From contig NZ_JADHZD010000022.1 in the NCBI RefSeq assembly GCF_020102855.1, positions 1-57,344 of the forward strand: DNA of 57,344 nucleotides, written 5' to 3'. Position numbers and translations under genes: made by a program. This document shows, one piece after another, positions 1-7,323 of the stretch. The notes under the pieces are model-generated. The model worked only from the letters and a program-made list of their open reading frames with translations, did not search any database and was not told the origin of the DNA. The stretch is from Nocardioides lacusdianchii. Lineage in GTDB: Bacteria; Actinomycetota; Actinomycetes; Propionibacteriales; Nocardioidaceae. How positions within the stretch are numbered: position 1 is the stretch's first letter; each line of letters begins with the position of its first letter.

Positions 1-75
1 CTCCGCGAGCTCACACTCGACCCCACCCGCGACTACCAGCCCACCGGACGGCCGCCCGGCCCCACAAAGCAATAG
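1..75 (+). CDS. C-terminal tail of a transposase (IS481 family likely), 5' partial
   Basis: An open frame enters from the left edge and stops at TAG 73-75, leaving 24 residues that begin LRELTLDPTRDYQP and end GPTKQ. A Leu-Asp-Pro-x-Arg-Asp-Tyr-Gln-Pro tail followed by a Gly/Pro-rich end is, from memory, typical of IS481-type DDE transposases. The fragment is too short to show catalytic residues. The assignment depends mainly on the IS terminus 36 bases downstream. Confidence 0.5.
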   Translation, partial: LRELTLDPTRDYQPTGRPPGPTKQ

Positions 76-106
76 CCGGACCTACAACTTCGTAGGTCCG
101 GCTATT
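71..106 (+). terminator. Perfect 15-bp hairpin over the transposase stop codon
   Basis: Bases 71-85 pair without mismatch with 92-106 around a six-base loop (AACTTC). The 5' arm contains the TAG stop codon. It is followed by a short T-containing stretch. A hairpin at the end of an IS transposase gene probably ends its transcription or blocks read-through into or out of the element. Confidence 0.6.
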
Positions 107-128
107 CCAATGTCCTGAGACATCACAA

Positions 129-204
129 TGGCGCCCCCGGCAGGATTCGAACCTGCAACCAGCGGAGTAGAAATCCGGTGCGCTATCCGTTGCGCCACGG
201 GGGC
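129..204 (-). tRNA. tRNA-Arg (anticodon TCT)
   Basis: Read on the minus strand, the acceptor arms GCCCCCG and CGGGGGC pair. A T-loop GGTTCGAATCC is present, the anticodon loop TTTCTAC carries TCT, and the discriminator G is followed by an encoded CCA (131-129). The length is 76 nt. This tRNA reads the rare AGA codon. The IS terminus ends at 127, one base beyond the CCA, so the gene itself is intact. Confidence 0.9.
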
Positions 205-223
205 CGTGGCGCCAGTATCCCAA

Positions 224-256
224 GCCCGGCCCCCCGCAGTGTGCGGAGGGCCGGGC
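224..256 (-). terminator. GC-rich hairpin after the symporter gene
   Basis: GCCCGGCCC (224-232) pairs perfectly with GGGCCGGGC (248-256), with a further partial inner stem. It lies just after the stop codon of the minus-strand symporter gene (266) and before tRNA-Arg on the same strand. No U-tract follows, as is usual in high-GC actinobacteria. Confidence 0.55.
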
Positions 257-265
257 CTGGACGGA

Positions 266-1663
266 TCAGGCGGCGGCGGTGGCCGAGACCGGACGCGCCT
301 CGACGTCGGCGTCCTCGCGCCACGCGGTGCGCCCGCGCGGTGCGTCGTACGCCTCCTGGTCGAGGATGCCCTCCCGCTTGGCCACGAGCGTCGGCACGAG
401 CGCCTGGCCGGTGACGTTGACCGCGGTGCGACCCATGTCGAGGATCGGGTCGATGGCGAGCAGCAGGCCGACGCCCTCGAGCGGGAGGCCCAGCGTCGAC
501 AGCGTCAGGGTCAGCATCACCGTCGCACCGGTGACGCCGGCGGTGGCCGCGGAGCCGATGACCGAGACGAACGCGATCAGCAGGTAGTCGGTGACCGACA
601 GGTCGAGGCCGAAGAACTGCGCGACGAAGATCGCCGAGATCGCGGGGTAGATCGAGGCGCAGCCGTCCATCTTGGTGGTAGCGCCCAGCGGCACGGCGAA
701 GGAGGCGTACGCCCGCGGGACGCCCAGGTTGCGCTCGGTCACGCTCTGGGTGACGGGCATCGTGCCCACCGACGAGCGCGACACGAAGGCCAGGGTCATC
801 GCCGGCCATGCGCCGGTGAAGAACTGCTTGACCGAGAGCCCGTTGAGGCGCAGCAGGGCGGGGTAGACGCCGAGCAGGACGAGCGCCAGGCCGGCGTAGA
901 TCGCGACCGTGAACATGCCCAGCGAGCCCAGTGCGTCCCAGCCGTAGCTGGCGACGGCGTTCCCGAGCAGGCCGACCGTGGCGATCGGGGCGAGCAGGAT
1001 GATCCACCACAGGACCTTCTGCACGACCGCGAGCGCCGAACGGACGAAGGTGAGGAACGCGTCGGCGGCCTCGCCGACCTTGAGGGTGGCGATGCCGATG
1101 GCGATGGCGACGACCAGGATCTGGAGCACGTTGAACGACATCGACACGCTGCCGTCGTCGCCCGCGGAGCCCTCGAGGCCCAGCACGTTGGCGGGGACGA
1201 GGCCAGTGAGGAAGTCCAGCCAGGAGCCGGTCGACGACGGGGCGGAGGCGGCGTCGGAGGCCACGCTGGTGTGGTTGCCGGGCTGGATGACCAGGCCGAG
1301 GACGATGCCGATGACCACGGCGATCAGTGCGGTGATGGCGAACCAGGCCAGCGTCTTCCACGCCAGGCGTGCGGCACCGGTGACGTCGCGCAGGTTGGCG
1401 ATGGAGGCGACGATCGCCAGGAACACCAGCGGCGGGACCACCGCGCGCAGCAGTGTCACGAACGTGCCGCCGATGGTGCTGAGGGTCTCGGTGAGCCAGT
1501 TGGGGTCGACCTCGCCGGTCGTGGCGTCGACGCCGTCGGCACCCATGCTGCGGGCCACCAGTCCCAGGACCACGCCCAGCACGAGCCCGATCAGGACCTG
1601 CGCGCCGAACGACGGGAGCCGGAAGCGGGTGGGCTTCTCGGTCTCGCTAACTGAAGTAGTCAT
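266..1663 (-). CDS. Dicarboxylate/amino acid:cation symporter (DAACS/SLC1 family)
   Basis: A 465-residue polytopic membrane protein that should import an acidic substrate such as glutamate, aspartate or a C4-dicarboxylate with Na+ or H+. Family signatures are visible in order: the serine-rich tip SRSSVGTMPVT of hairpin 1, the cation-binding region TTKMDGCASIYPA, and the substrate site DMGRTAVNVTGQ, in which the Arg is the residue that contacts the side-chain carboxylate in GltPh-type carriers. The length matches the family. The C-terminal ~40 residues are hydrophilic. The start ATG at 1663 has AAAGG about 13 bases upstream. It stands alone between tRNA-Arg and a short possible ORF. The exact substrate (glutamate, aspartate, C4 acid or cystine) cannot be told from sequence. 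Confidence 0.9.
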   Translation of the reverse strand: MTTSVSETEKPTRFRLPSFGAQVLIGLVLGVVLGLVARSMGADGVDATTGEVDPNWLTETLSTIGGTFVTLLRAVVPPLVFLAIVASIANLRDVTGAARLAWKTLAWFAITALIAVVIGIVLGLVIQPGNHTSVASDAASAPSSTGSWLDFLTGLVPANVLGLEGSAGDDGSVSMSFNVLQILVVAIAIGIATLKVGEAADAFLTFVRSALAVVQKVLWWIILLAPIATVGLLGNAVASYGWDALGSLGMFTVAIYAGLALVLLGVYPALLRLNGLSVKQFFTGAWPAMTLAFVSRSSVGTMPVTQSVTERNLGVPRAYASFAVPLGATTKMDGCASIYPAISAIFVAQFFGLDLSVTDYLLIAFVSVIGSAATAGVTGATVMLTLTLSTLGLPLEGVGLLLAIDPILDMGRTAVNVTGQALVPTLVAKREGILDQEAYDAPRGRTAWREDADVEARPVSATAAA

Positions 1664-1730
1664 AGTGAAAAGATAACCTTTCGGAACGGCGCGCGTGGTC
1701 CGCGGTCGCCGGGATGCGCAGGTGCGCTGG

Positions 1731-1859
1731 TCAGTCGGCGGCGAGCAGGAGGCGACAGAGTGCGCTCTCGGTGCGCGCGAGGTCCACGGCGCGACGCTGC
1801 GTCAGCAGGTCGCCGACGGTCGCGGGAGCCGTCGAGGAGGAGGTGGAAGGCGCGCTCAC
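1731..1859 (-). CDS. Possible 42-aa small protein
   Basis: A GTG-started frame on the minus strand encodes 42 residues, beginning (M)SAPSTSSSTAPATVGDLL and ending in RLLLAAD. It has a Ser/Thr/Pro-rich head and then a plausible amphipathic helix. It lies in the 275-base gap between the symporter and the next gene, on the symporter strand. Third codon positions are strongly GC-rich, but any frame in this DNA can look so. There is no clear Shine-Dalgarno sequence. It may be real, or a remnant of a longer gene. Confidence 0.3.
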   Translation of the reverse strand: MSAPSTSSSTAPATVGDLLTQRRAVDLARTESALCRLLLAAD

Positions 1860-1938
1860 GTCGGGTGCAACCGATACTTTCGGCCACCTGTTCCGTGGTC
1901 CGCCTCACACGGGACACCCGAGCCCTAGGATCCCGGTT

Positions 1939-2541
1939 ATGTCCTCTCGTCTCGGCGCGCGTCTCGCTGCCCTCCTCGTCCCGGTGACCCTGCTGCTGCC
2001 CGTGGCGGCCCACGCCGAGAAGGTGGTGACCCAGGACAGCGTGGGTGACGTCGTCACCCTCGTGGACGGGTCGATGGAGCTCGAGGATGCCGTCCCGGCG
2101 CCCGGCTACCAGGGGGTCGACGTGGTCCGGACGGCGGTGGCGCACGGCGCGAACCGGCTGCGGCTGACGGTCGGCTTCCGGGCGCTGGAGAAGGACCCGT
2201 TCCAGTTCACGGTGCTCCGCGTCAGCACGCCGAGGGGCCCCTTCGACGTCGTCGTCGAGCGCCTCGGCGGGAAGCCGATCTCCAGCATCGAGCGTCGCGG
2301 GAAGACCGTCGAGTGCGGCGCCCTGAAGTCCAAGGTGGACCGCGGAGCCGGCACGCTGACGACCTCGCTGCCCACCGCCTGCCTCGACGCGCCGCGCTGG
2401 GTGCAGGTCGGAGTGGGCGTCGTCGGCATCGCCGCGGACCAGGACCAGCCCGAGCTCGCGGCCCTCTACGCCGACGACGCTCACCGGGACGGAACCGTCC
2501 GCGACGCCCTCGCCAAGGGCCCCAAGGTCTTCCGCGGCTGA
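1939..2541 (+). CDS. Small secreted protein of unknown function
   Basis: A 200-residue protein with a classic signal peptide: Arg-containing head, hydrophobic LAALLVPVTLLLPVA, then AHA-EK as a likely signal peptidase I site near residue 25. The mature part is rich in Val, Asp and beta-type segments and has two Cys (within VECGALK and PTACLDAP) that could form a disulfide outside the cell. I do not recognise a named domain. The start is chosen at ATG 1939 because the hexamer TAGGAT ends 7 bases before it, the spacing expected for a leaderless transcript, and because a longer upstream frame would place the signal peptide internally. It is a single gene ahead of the LLM oxidoreductase. Confidence 0.75.
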   Translation: MSSRLGARLAALLVPVTLLLPVAAHAEKVVTQDSVGDVVTLVDGSMELEDAVPAPGYQGVDVVRTAVAHGANRLRLTVGFRALEKDPFQFTVLRVSTPRGPFDVVVERLGGKPISSIERRGKTVECGALKSKVDRGAGTLTTSLPTACLDAPRWVQVGVGVVGIAADQDQPELAALYADDAHRDGTVRDALAKGPKVFRG

Positions 2542-2646
2542 GGCGCCCGCTCCCGCCGGGCGGCAACCCACCCCGACAGGGGAGCACGTCGTATCTGCAG
2601 AGGTGCCGCGGTTGCGGCGCGGGCGACGCTGCGGTGTGGTGGGTCC

Positions 2647-3627
2647 ATGACCCGGATCGGCTTCCACGCCTCACACGAGCAGATCTCCCCGGGCCAGCTG
2701 TTGCGCGACGTGCAGCGTGCCGAGCAGGCAGGCTTCGACATGGCGATGTGCTCCGACCACCTCGGGCCGTGGAGTGCCCGCCAGGGCCACTCCGGCTACG
2801 CCTGGTCGTGGTTGGGTGCCGCCCTGGCGACGACGGGCCTGACGATGGGGTGCGTGTCGGCTCCCGGTCAGCGCTACCACCCTGCAGTGCACGCCCAGAA
2901 GATCGCCACGCTGGCCGGCATGTTCCCCGGCCGCTTCTGGGTCGCCCTCGGCAGCGGCGAGGCGAGCAACGAGCACGTCACCGGCGACCGGTGGCCGTCC
3001 AAGGAGGAGCGCACGCGCCGGCTGGAGGAGTGCGTCGAGATCATCCGCCGGCTCCTCGCCGGCGAGGAGGTGAGCCACGACGGACGCGTGCGGGTCGACC
3101 GGGCACGGCTGTGGGACGTCCCGGACGAGCCACCGCTCCTGGTCGGTCCGGCCGTGAGCGTGGCGTCTGCGGCGCGCGTGGCCGCCTGGGCGGACGGGCT
3201 GGTCACCATCAACCAGCCGCACGAGACGCTGCGGCGCCTCGTCGCCGCCTACCGCGACAGCGGCGGGCAGGGCCGGCTCGCGCTCCAGGTCCACCTCTCC
3301 TGGGCTCCCAGCGAGTCCGAGGCCGAGGCGATCGCCTTCGACCAGTGGCGCACGAACGTGCTCGGCGGCGACGTCCCGTGGGACGTCGAGACCCCGGCAG
3401 CCTTCGACGAGATCGGCGAGCACGTCACGATGGAGTCCGTACGCCGTGCCGTGCTGGTCTCCGCCGATCCGGCGCAGCACGCGGCGTGGCTGGCCGAATA
3501 CGCGGAGCTGGGCTTCGACGACATCTATCTGCACCACGTGGGGCAGGAGCAGGAGCGCTTCGTCGACACGTTCGCCGAGAGGGTGCTGCCGCAGCTCCGC
3601 GGTGTCTCCGACAAGGGCAGGAGCTGA
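2647..3627 (+). CDS. LLM-class flavin-dependent oxidoreductase, TIGR03885-like
   Basis: A 326-residue TIM-barrel protein of the bacterial luciferase-like superfamily. It opens with TRIGFHASHEQISPG and contains the conserved GRFWVALGSGEASNEHV region. This pattern fits the subgroup described as probable non-F420 flavinoid oxidoreductases (TIGR03885), cytosolic enzymes of unknown substrate that probably use FMN or F420. Length and gapless alignment by eye to that group support the call. The stop codon is two bases before the GTG of the GH13 gene, so the two are almost certainly co-translated. This suggests a shared role in sugar metabolism or stress, but the chemistry is unknown. Confidence 0.8.
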   Translation: MTRIGFHASHEQISPGQLLRDVQRAEQAGFDMAMCSDHLGPWSARQGHSGYAWSWLGAALATTGLTMGCVSAPGQRYHPAVHAQKIATLAGMFPGRFWVALGSGEASNEHVTGDRWPSKEERTRRLEECVEIIRRLLAGEEVSHDGRVRVDRARLWDVPDEPPLLVGPAVSVASAARVAAWADGLVTINQPHETLRRLVAAYRDSGGQGRLALQVHLSWAPSESEAEAIAFDQWRTNVLGGDVPWDVETPAAFDEIGEHVTMESVRRAVLVSADPAQHAAWLAEYAELGFDDIYLHHVGQEQERFVDTFAERVLPQLRGVSDKGRS

Positions 3628-3629
3628 CC

Positions 3630-5303
3630 GTGCAGGTCACCGACACCAGCGACGTGTGGTGGAAGACGGCGGTCGTCTACTGCCTCGACGTCGAGACCTT
3701 CTACGACCTCGACGGCAACGGCGTCGGCGACCTGGCCGGCCTGGCCGAGCGCATCGACTACCTCGCCGAGCTCGGGATCACCTGCCTGTGGCTGATGCCG
3801 TTCTACCCCACCCCCGACCGTGACGACGGCTACGACATCGTCGACCTCTACGGGGTGGACCCGCGCCTGGGCAACCACGGCCAGCTCGTCGAGGTGCTCC
3901 GCACCGCCCACGACCGTGGGATCAACGTCATCGCCGACCTTGTCGTCAACCACACCTCCGACCGACACCCGTGGTTCAAGGCCGCCCGCCGCAGCACCGA
4001 CAACCCCTTCCGCGACTACTACGTGTGGCGCGACACCGAGCCGCCCGACACGTCCGGATCCGTGGTGTTCCCCGACCAGGAGGACTCCATCTGGGAGCTC
4101 GACGAGCGAACGGGCGAGTGGTACCTCCACCACTTCTACAAGCACCAGCCGGACCTGAACCTCGCCAACCCGAAGGTGGTCGAGGAGATCCTGCGGGTCG
4201 TGGGCTTCTGGCTCGAGCTCGGGTTCGACGGCTTCCGGGTCGACGGGATCCCCTTCCTCAAGCAGACGGTCGACGACGGCGGCGACCCGGACCTCGTGGT
4301 CGACCCCCACGACCTGGTGCGGCGGATCCGGGCGTTCCTCAACCGGCGGGCCGGTCACGCGATGATGCTCGGGGAGGTGAACCTCCCGCATGCCCAGCAG
4401 CTGGAGTTCTTCGGCGGTGAGGCCGGCAACGAGCTGCACATGCAGTTCGACTTCATCGGAATGCAGGCCACCTACCTCGCGCTGGCCCGCGAGGACGCGG
4501 CGCCACTCGTCGAGGCGCTGCAGGCGAGACCGCCGATCCACCCGACCTGCCAGTGGGCGACCTTCCTGCGGAACCACGACGAGCTCACGCTGGACAAGCT
4601 GAGCGAGGACGAGCGGCAGGAGGTCTTCGCGGCCTTCGGGCCCGACCCCGAGATGCAGCTCTTCGGAAGGGGCCTCAAGCGGCGCGTGCCACCCATGATG
4701 GGCGGAGACCCGCGCCGCGTCCGGATGGCCTACAGCCTGCTGTTCACGCTGCCCGGCACCCCGACGCTCTACTACGGCGAGGAGATCGGGATGGGAGAGG
4801 ACCCGGCCGCGGAAGGGCGGATGGCCGTGCGTACGCCGATGCAGTGGACCCCCGGTCGCAACGGCGGCTTCTCGCAGGCGGCGCCGGGCAGGCTGGTACA
4901 GCGCGTGGTGCCTGACGGCTACGGCCCCGCGCACGTCAATGTCGCCGACCAACGCCGCGCTCCCGACTCCCTGTGGAGCTTCATGCGGACCCTCATCGGC
5001 ACCTACCGGATGTGTCCCGAGCTCGGCTGGGGCGAGTTCTCCGTGGTCGAGCAGGCCGAGGGCCGCGTGCTCGCGCACCGCTGCGACCTCGACGACGTCG
5101 CCCTCGTCGCCGTGCACAACCTGGGCGCCGACCCGGTGGTGGTCGACCTCGTGGTCGACGGGTTCGACGACACCCGCGAGCTCGTCGACCTGCTCCACGA
5201 CCAGGAGGTGGCCACGAGCGACGGCTCGGTGGAGGTGAGCCTCGAGGGCTACGGGTTCCGGTGGTACCGCCTGCGCCCCAGGGGCGGGCTGCACCTGCCC
5301 TGA
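3630..5303 (+). CDS. GH13 alpha-amylase family enzyme, trehalose synthase-like
   Basis: A 557-residue glycoside hydrolase family 13 protein. The conserved regions are present: DLVVNH (region I, about residues 103-108), GFRVDGIPF with the nucleophile Asp205, MLGEVN with the acid/base Glu249, and FLRNHDE with the transition-state Asp317. The N-terminal barrel with LMPFYPTP..DDGYDI, the length and the YYGEEIGMG segment resemble trehalose synthase (maltose to trehalose), but other glucan-modifying GH13 members are similar. It has no signal peptide and is cytosolic. The start is GTG 3630, with AGGAG about seven bases upstream, two bases after the oxidoreductase stop. The C-terminal ~90 residues form the usual beta-domain. 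Confidence 0.85.
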   Translation: MQVTDTSDVWWKTAVVYCLDVETFYDLDGNGVGDLAGLAERIDYLAELGITCLWLMPFYPTPDRDDGYDIVDLYGVDPRLGNHGQLVEVLRTAHDRGINVIADLVVNHTSDRHPWFKAARRSTDNPFRDYYVWRDTEPPDTSGSVVFPDQEDSIWELDERTGEWYLHHFYKHQPDLNLANPKVVEEILRVVGFWLELGFDGFRVDGIPFLKQTVDDGGDPDLVVDPHDLVRRIRAFLNRRAGHAMMLGEVNLPHAQQLEFFGGEAGNELHMQFDFIGMQATYLALAREDAAPLVEALQARPPIHPTCQWATFLRNHDELTLDKLSEDERQEVFAAFGPDPEMQLFGRGLKRRVPPMMGGDPRRVRMAYSLLFTLPGTPTLYYGEEIGMGEDPAAEGRMAVRTPMQWTPGRNGGFSQAAPGRLVQRVVPDGYGPAHVNVADQRRAPDSLWSFMRTLIGTYRMCPELGWGEFSVVEQAEGRVLAHRCDLDDVALVAVHNLGADPVVVDLVVDGFDDTRELVDLLHDQEVATSDGSVEVSLEGYGFRWYRLRPRGGLHLP

Positions 5304-5359
5304 GCCATGCCTGACGCAGGGGACGCATCGGCACGGCCGTCGTGGGGTACGCCTCCGAC

Positions 5360-6151
5360 ATGAGCAACCACCACCCCCGGCTCGCGATCGTCACCGGCAG
5401 CGACTCAGGCATCGGACAGGCGACCGCCACCCTGCTGGCAAGCGAGGGCTTCGACGTCGGCCTGACCTTCCACAGCGACGAGGTCGGCATCCGCGAGACC
5501 GCCGAGGAGGTCACAAGGAGGGGACAGCGCAGCTTCGTCGAGCCGTTCGACGCCTCGTCGCCCGATGCCGGTGAGGTCGTCGACCGGCTGGCCGACCAGC
5601 TCGGGGGACTGGGCGTGCTCGTCAACGTCGCGGGGACCGGCCACTCCGACCGCGTGCTCGACCTCGACCCCCACACGTGGCGCCACGTCTTGGCGACCGA
5701 CCTCGACGGACCGTTCCTGTGCTCCCAGCGCGCCGCACGCCTCATGGTGCAGCAGGCATCGGGTGGGCGCATCATCAACGTCACGAGCGTGCACGAGCAC
5801 CTCCCGCGCTACGGCGCAGCCGCCTACTGCGCCGCCAAGGGCGGGCTGGGCATGCTGACCAAGGTGCTCGCCCTCGAGCTGGCCCAGCACGGCATCACCG
5901 TCAACGCAGTCGCTCCCGGCGAGATCTCCACGCCCATGACCGGCCAGGACGAGTCCGAGGCCTACCACCAGGACCGGCCGGGCAACCCGATCGGCCGCCC
6001 CGGGCACGTGGCCGAGGTCGCGTCGGTCATCGGCTTCCTGGCCTCGCCGCGGTCGGCGTACGTCACCGGCTCGTCGTACACCGTCGACGGTGGACTCAGC
6101 CTGATGGCCGCCCACGGGCACGACTCCGCCACGGGGTGGCGCGAGCTCTGA
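5360..6151 (+). CDS. Short-chain dehydrogenase/reductase (SDR)
   Basis: A 263-residue classical SDR. The nucleotide-binding motif is TGSDSGIG (residues 12-19), the NNAG motif appears as NVAG (about 89-92), and the catalytic Ser143, Tyr156 and Lys160 (YCAAK) are in place. The C-terminus has the usual YVTGSSYTVDGG ending. It probably reduces or oxidises a carbonyl or hydroxyl group with NAD(P)(H); the substrate is not evident. The Ser at position 15 of TGSDSGIG suggests glucose dehydrogenase-like members. An in-frame GTG 18 bases upstream exists, but ATG 5360 is preferred. The gene ends three bases before the convergent rlmC stop. Confidence 0.88.
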   Translation: MSNHHPRLAIVTGSDSGIGQATATLLASEGFDVGLTFHSDEVGIRETAEEVTRRGQRSFVEPFDASSPDAGEVVDRLADQLGGLGVLVNVAGTGHSDRVLDLDPHTWRHVLATDLDGPFLCSQRAARLMVQQASGGRIINVTSVHEHLPRYGAAAYCAAKGGLGMLTKVLALELAQHGITVNAVAPGEISTPMTGQDESEAYHQDRPGNPIGRPGHVAEVASVIGFLASPRSAYVTGSSYTVDGGLSLMAAHGHDSATGWREL

Positions 6152-6154
6152 TCC

Positions 6155-7270
6155 TCACCGCGCGAGCAGCACCAGCACCTCGTAGTGGGAGGTGTGGGGG
6201 AACATGTCGAGCACCCGCGCCTCCACCGGGCGCAGCGACGGCATGAGCGCGAGGTCGCGCACCAGGGAATCGGCGTTGCACGACGAGTAGACGACGTGGC
6301 CCACGCCTGACGCCTCGAGCCAGCCCGCCAGGTCGGCGCCGATCCCGCGTCGGGGCGGGTTGACCACGACCAGGTCGGGCGCGTCGCCGGCGCCCAGGGC
6401 GTACGCCGTCGCGTCGGCGGCAACGAACCCGGCCGTCACCCCCAGCTCGGCTGCGGTGGCCTGCGCGGCGGCGATCGCGTCGGCCGAGACCTCGACCCCG
6501 ACCACCTCGCGGTCGGCGCGTGCGAGGTGCAGCGCGAAGCCGCCGACCCCGCAGTAGAGGTCCCACACGCTGCGGACGTCTGGCAGCGCGTCCACCCACG
6601 CACGCGCCTGGGCGTACAACGCCTCGGCGACGGGAGTGTTGGTCTGGAAGAACGACTTCGGCCCGAGCCGGAGCGTGACCCCGGTGGCGAGTCGCATCGG
6701 CAGGGTGGCGTGCTCGGTGAGCACGATCTCGCGCTCGCCCTCGAGCACCGCCTTGTGCTCGGGCTGGACGTTGACCGTCACGACGCGCAGGCCCGGCACG
6801 GAGTCGAGCAGTCCCGGGAGCCGGGAGCGGACGCGTGCCTCGAGTGCCGTCGAGCGCATCACCAGCCGCAGCATCAGCTCCGCGTCGGGCGACTCGGTGA
6901 GCAGGACGTGCTTGAGCTCGCCGCTGCGCGTCGCGACGTCGTACGGCGCCAGGCCGGCGTCGCTGATCCACTCGGCGACCCGGCCGAGGGCCGTCGTCAG
7001 GCCGGGGGAGTGCAGGGCGCAGTCGCGCAGGTCCACCCCCGCGAGGTCGCGGTCGAGGATGCCGAGGGTGGGGGCGTCGACCGTGCCCCCGACGGCCATC
7101 TTGGCCTTGTTGCGGAAGCCCGCCTCCGCGCCGGCGACCGTCGGCAGCCACACGGGGGAGCCGACCAGCGAGCGCGCGTGCTCCTCCTTGTCGGAGAGCT
7201 GGCGCGCCCGCGGGACCTCGAGCAGGCTGCACGAGCGGCAGCGGAAGGCGTCGTAGTGGTGGCAGTCCAT
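6155..7270 (-). CDS. rlmC: 23S rRNA (uracil-5-)-methyltransferase, RlmC/RumB-like
   Basis: A 371-residue SAM-dependent RNA m5U methyltransferase. The N-terminus carries the iron-sulfur cysteines (Cys3, Cys11, Cys14, with a fourth at the CALHSPG segment). The SAM motif is VWDLYCGVGGFALHLA. It is followed by the PPRRGIG motif and the catalytic YSSCN segment with the nucleophilic Cys. The absence of a TRAM domain and a length near 375 fit RlmC (U747 in E. coli numbering) better than RlmD or TrmA. The start ATG 7270 is preceded by GGGAGG, a Shine-Dalgarno that lies inside a dispersed repeat filling the gap to pepP. It is probably co-transcribed with pepP. Confidence 0.85.
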   Translation of the reverse strand: MDCHHYDAFRCRSCSLLEVPRARQLSDKEEHARSLVGSPVWLPTVAGAEAGFRNKAKMAVGGTVDAPTLGILDRDLAGVDLRDCALHSPGLTTALGRVAEWISDAGLAPYDVATRSGELKHVLLTESPDAELMLRLVMRSTALEARVRSRLPGLLDSVPGLRVVTVNVQPEHKAVLEGEREIVLTEHATLPMRLATGVTLRLGPKSFFQTNTPVAEALYAQARAWVDALPDVRSVWDLYCGVGGFALHLARADREVVGVEVSADAIAAAQATAAELGVTAGFVAADATAYALGAGDAPDLVVVNPPRRGIGADLAGWLEASGVGHVVYSSCNADSLVRDLALMPSLRPVEARVLDMFPHTSHYEVLVLLAR

Positions 7271-7323
7271 GGTCTCGATACACCTCCCTCGTTCCTCGGT
7301 CGGCACTCGACCACCGAGGGAGG
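7271..7323. repeat. Dispersed intergenic repeat, copy A (GGTCTCGATAC type)
   Basis: The 53 bases between the rlmC start codon and the pepP stop codon are entirely this element: GGTCTCGATAC (7271-7281), TCGTTCCTCGGTCG (7289-7302) and CACTCGACC (7304-7312). A 10-bp inverted repeat ACCTCCCTCG/CGAGGGAGGT flanks its inner part. The same three blocks occur in inverted orientation at 17359-17413. Similar intergenic elements are, from memory, common in Nocardioides genomes. On the minus strand it provides the GGAGG of rlmC. Confidence 0.7.

Larger units (their letters stand above)
1..127 (+). mobile_element. Right (3') end of an IS481-like insertion sequence, cut by the window edge
   Basis: The stretch holds the last codons of a reading frame, a hairpin over its stop codon, and then the terminus TGTCCTGAGACATCACA (111-127). 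The reverse complement of that terminus, TGTGATGTCTCAGGACA, resembles the left end of the second element at 57218 (TGTGATGCCCAGGCACG), so both look like the same IS family. IS481-like assignment rests on this terminus and on the NCTAGN-type target of the right-hand copy. The element ends one base before the CCA end of tRNA-Arg. Its left end is outside the window, so the target duplication cannot be checked. Confidence 0.6.

Noticed and set aside
1..204. Integrase-type element at the tRNA-Arg 3' end (att site)
   Set aside because: No integrase and no duplicated tRNA 3' end is seen; the border matches an IS terminus instead.
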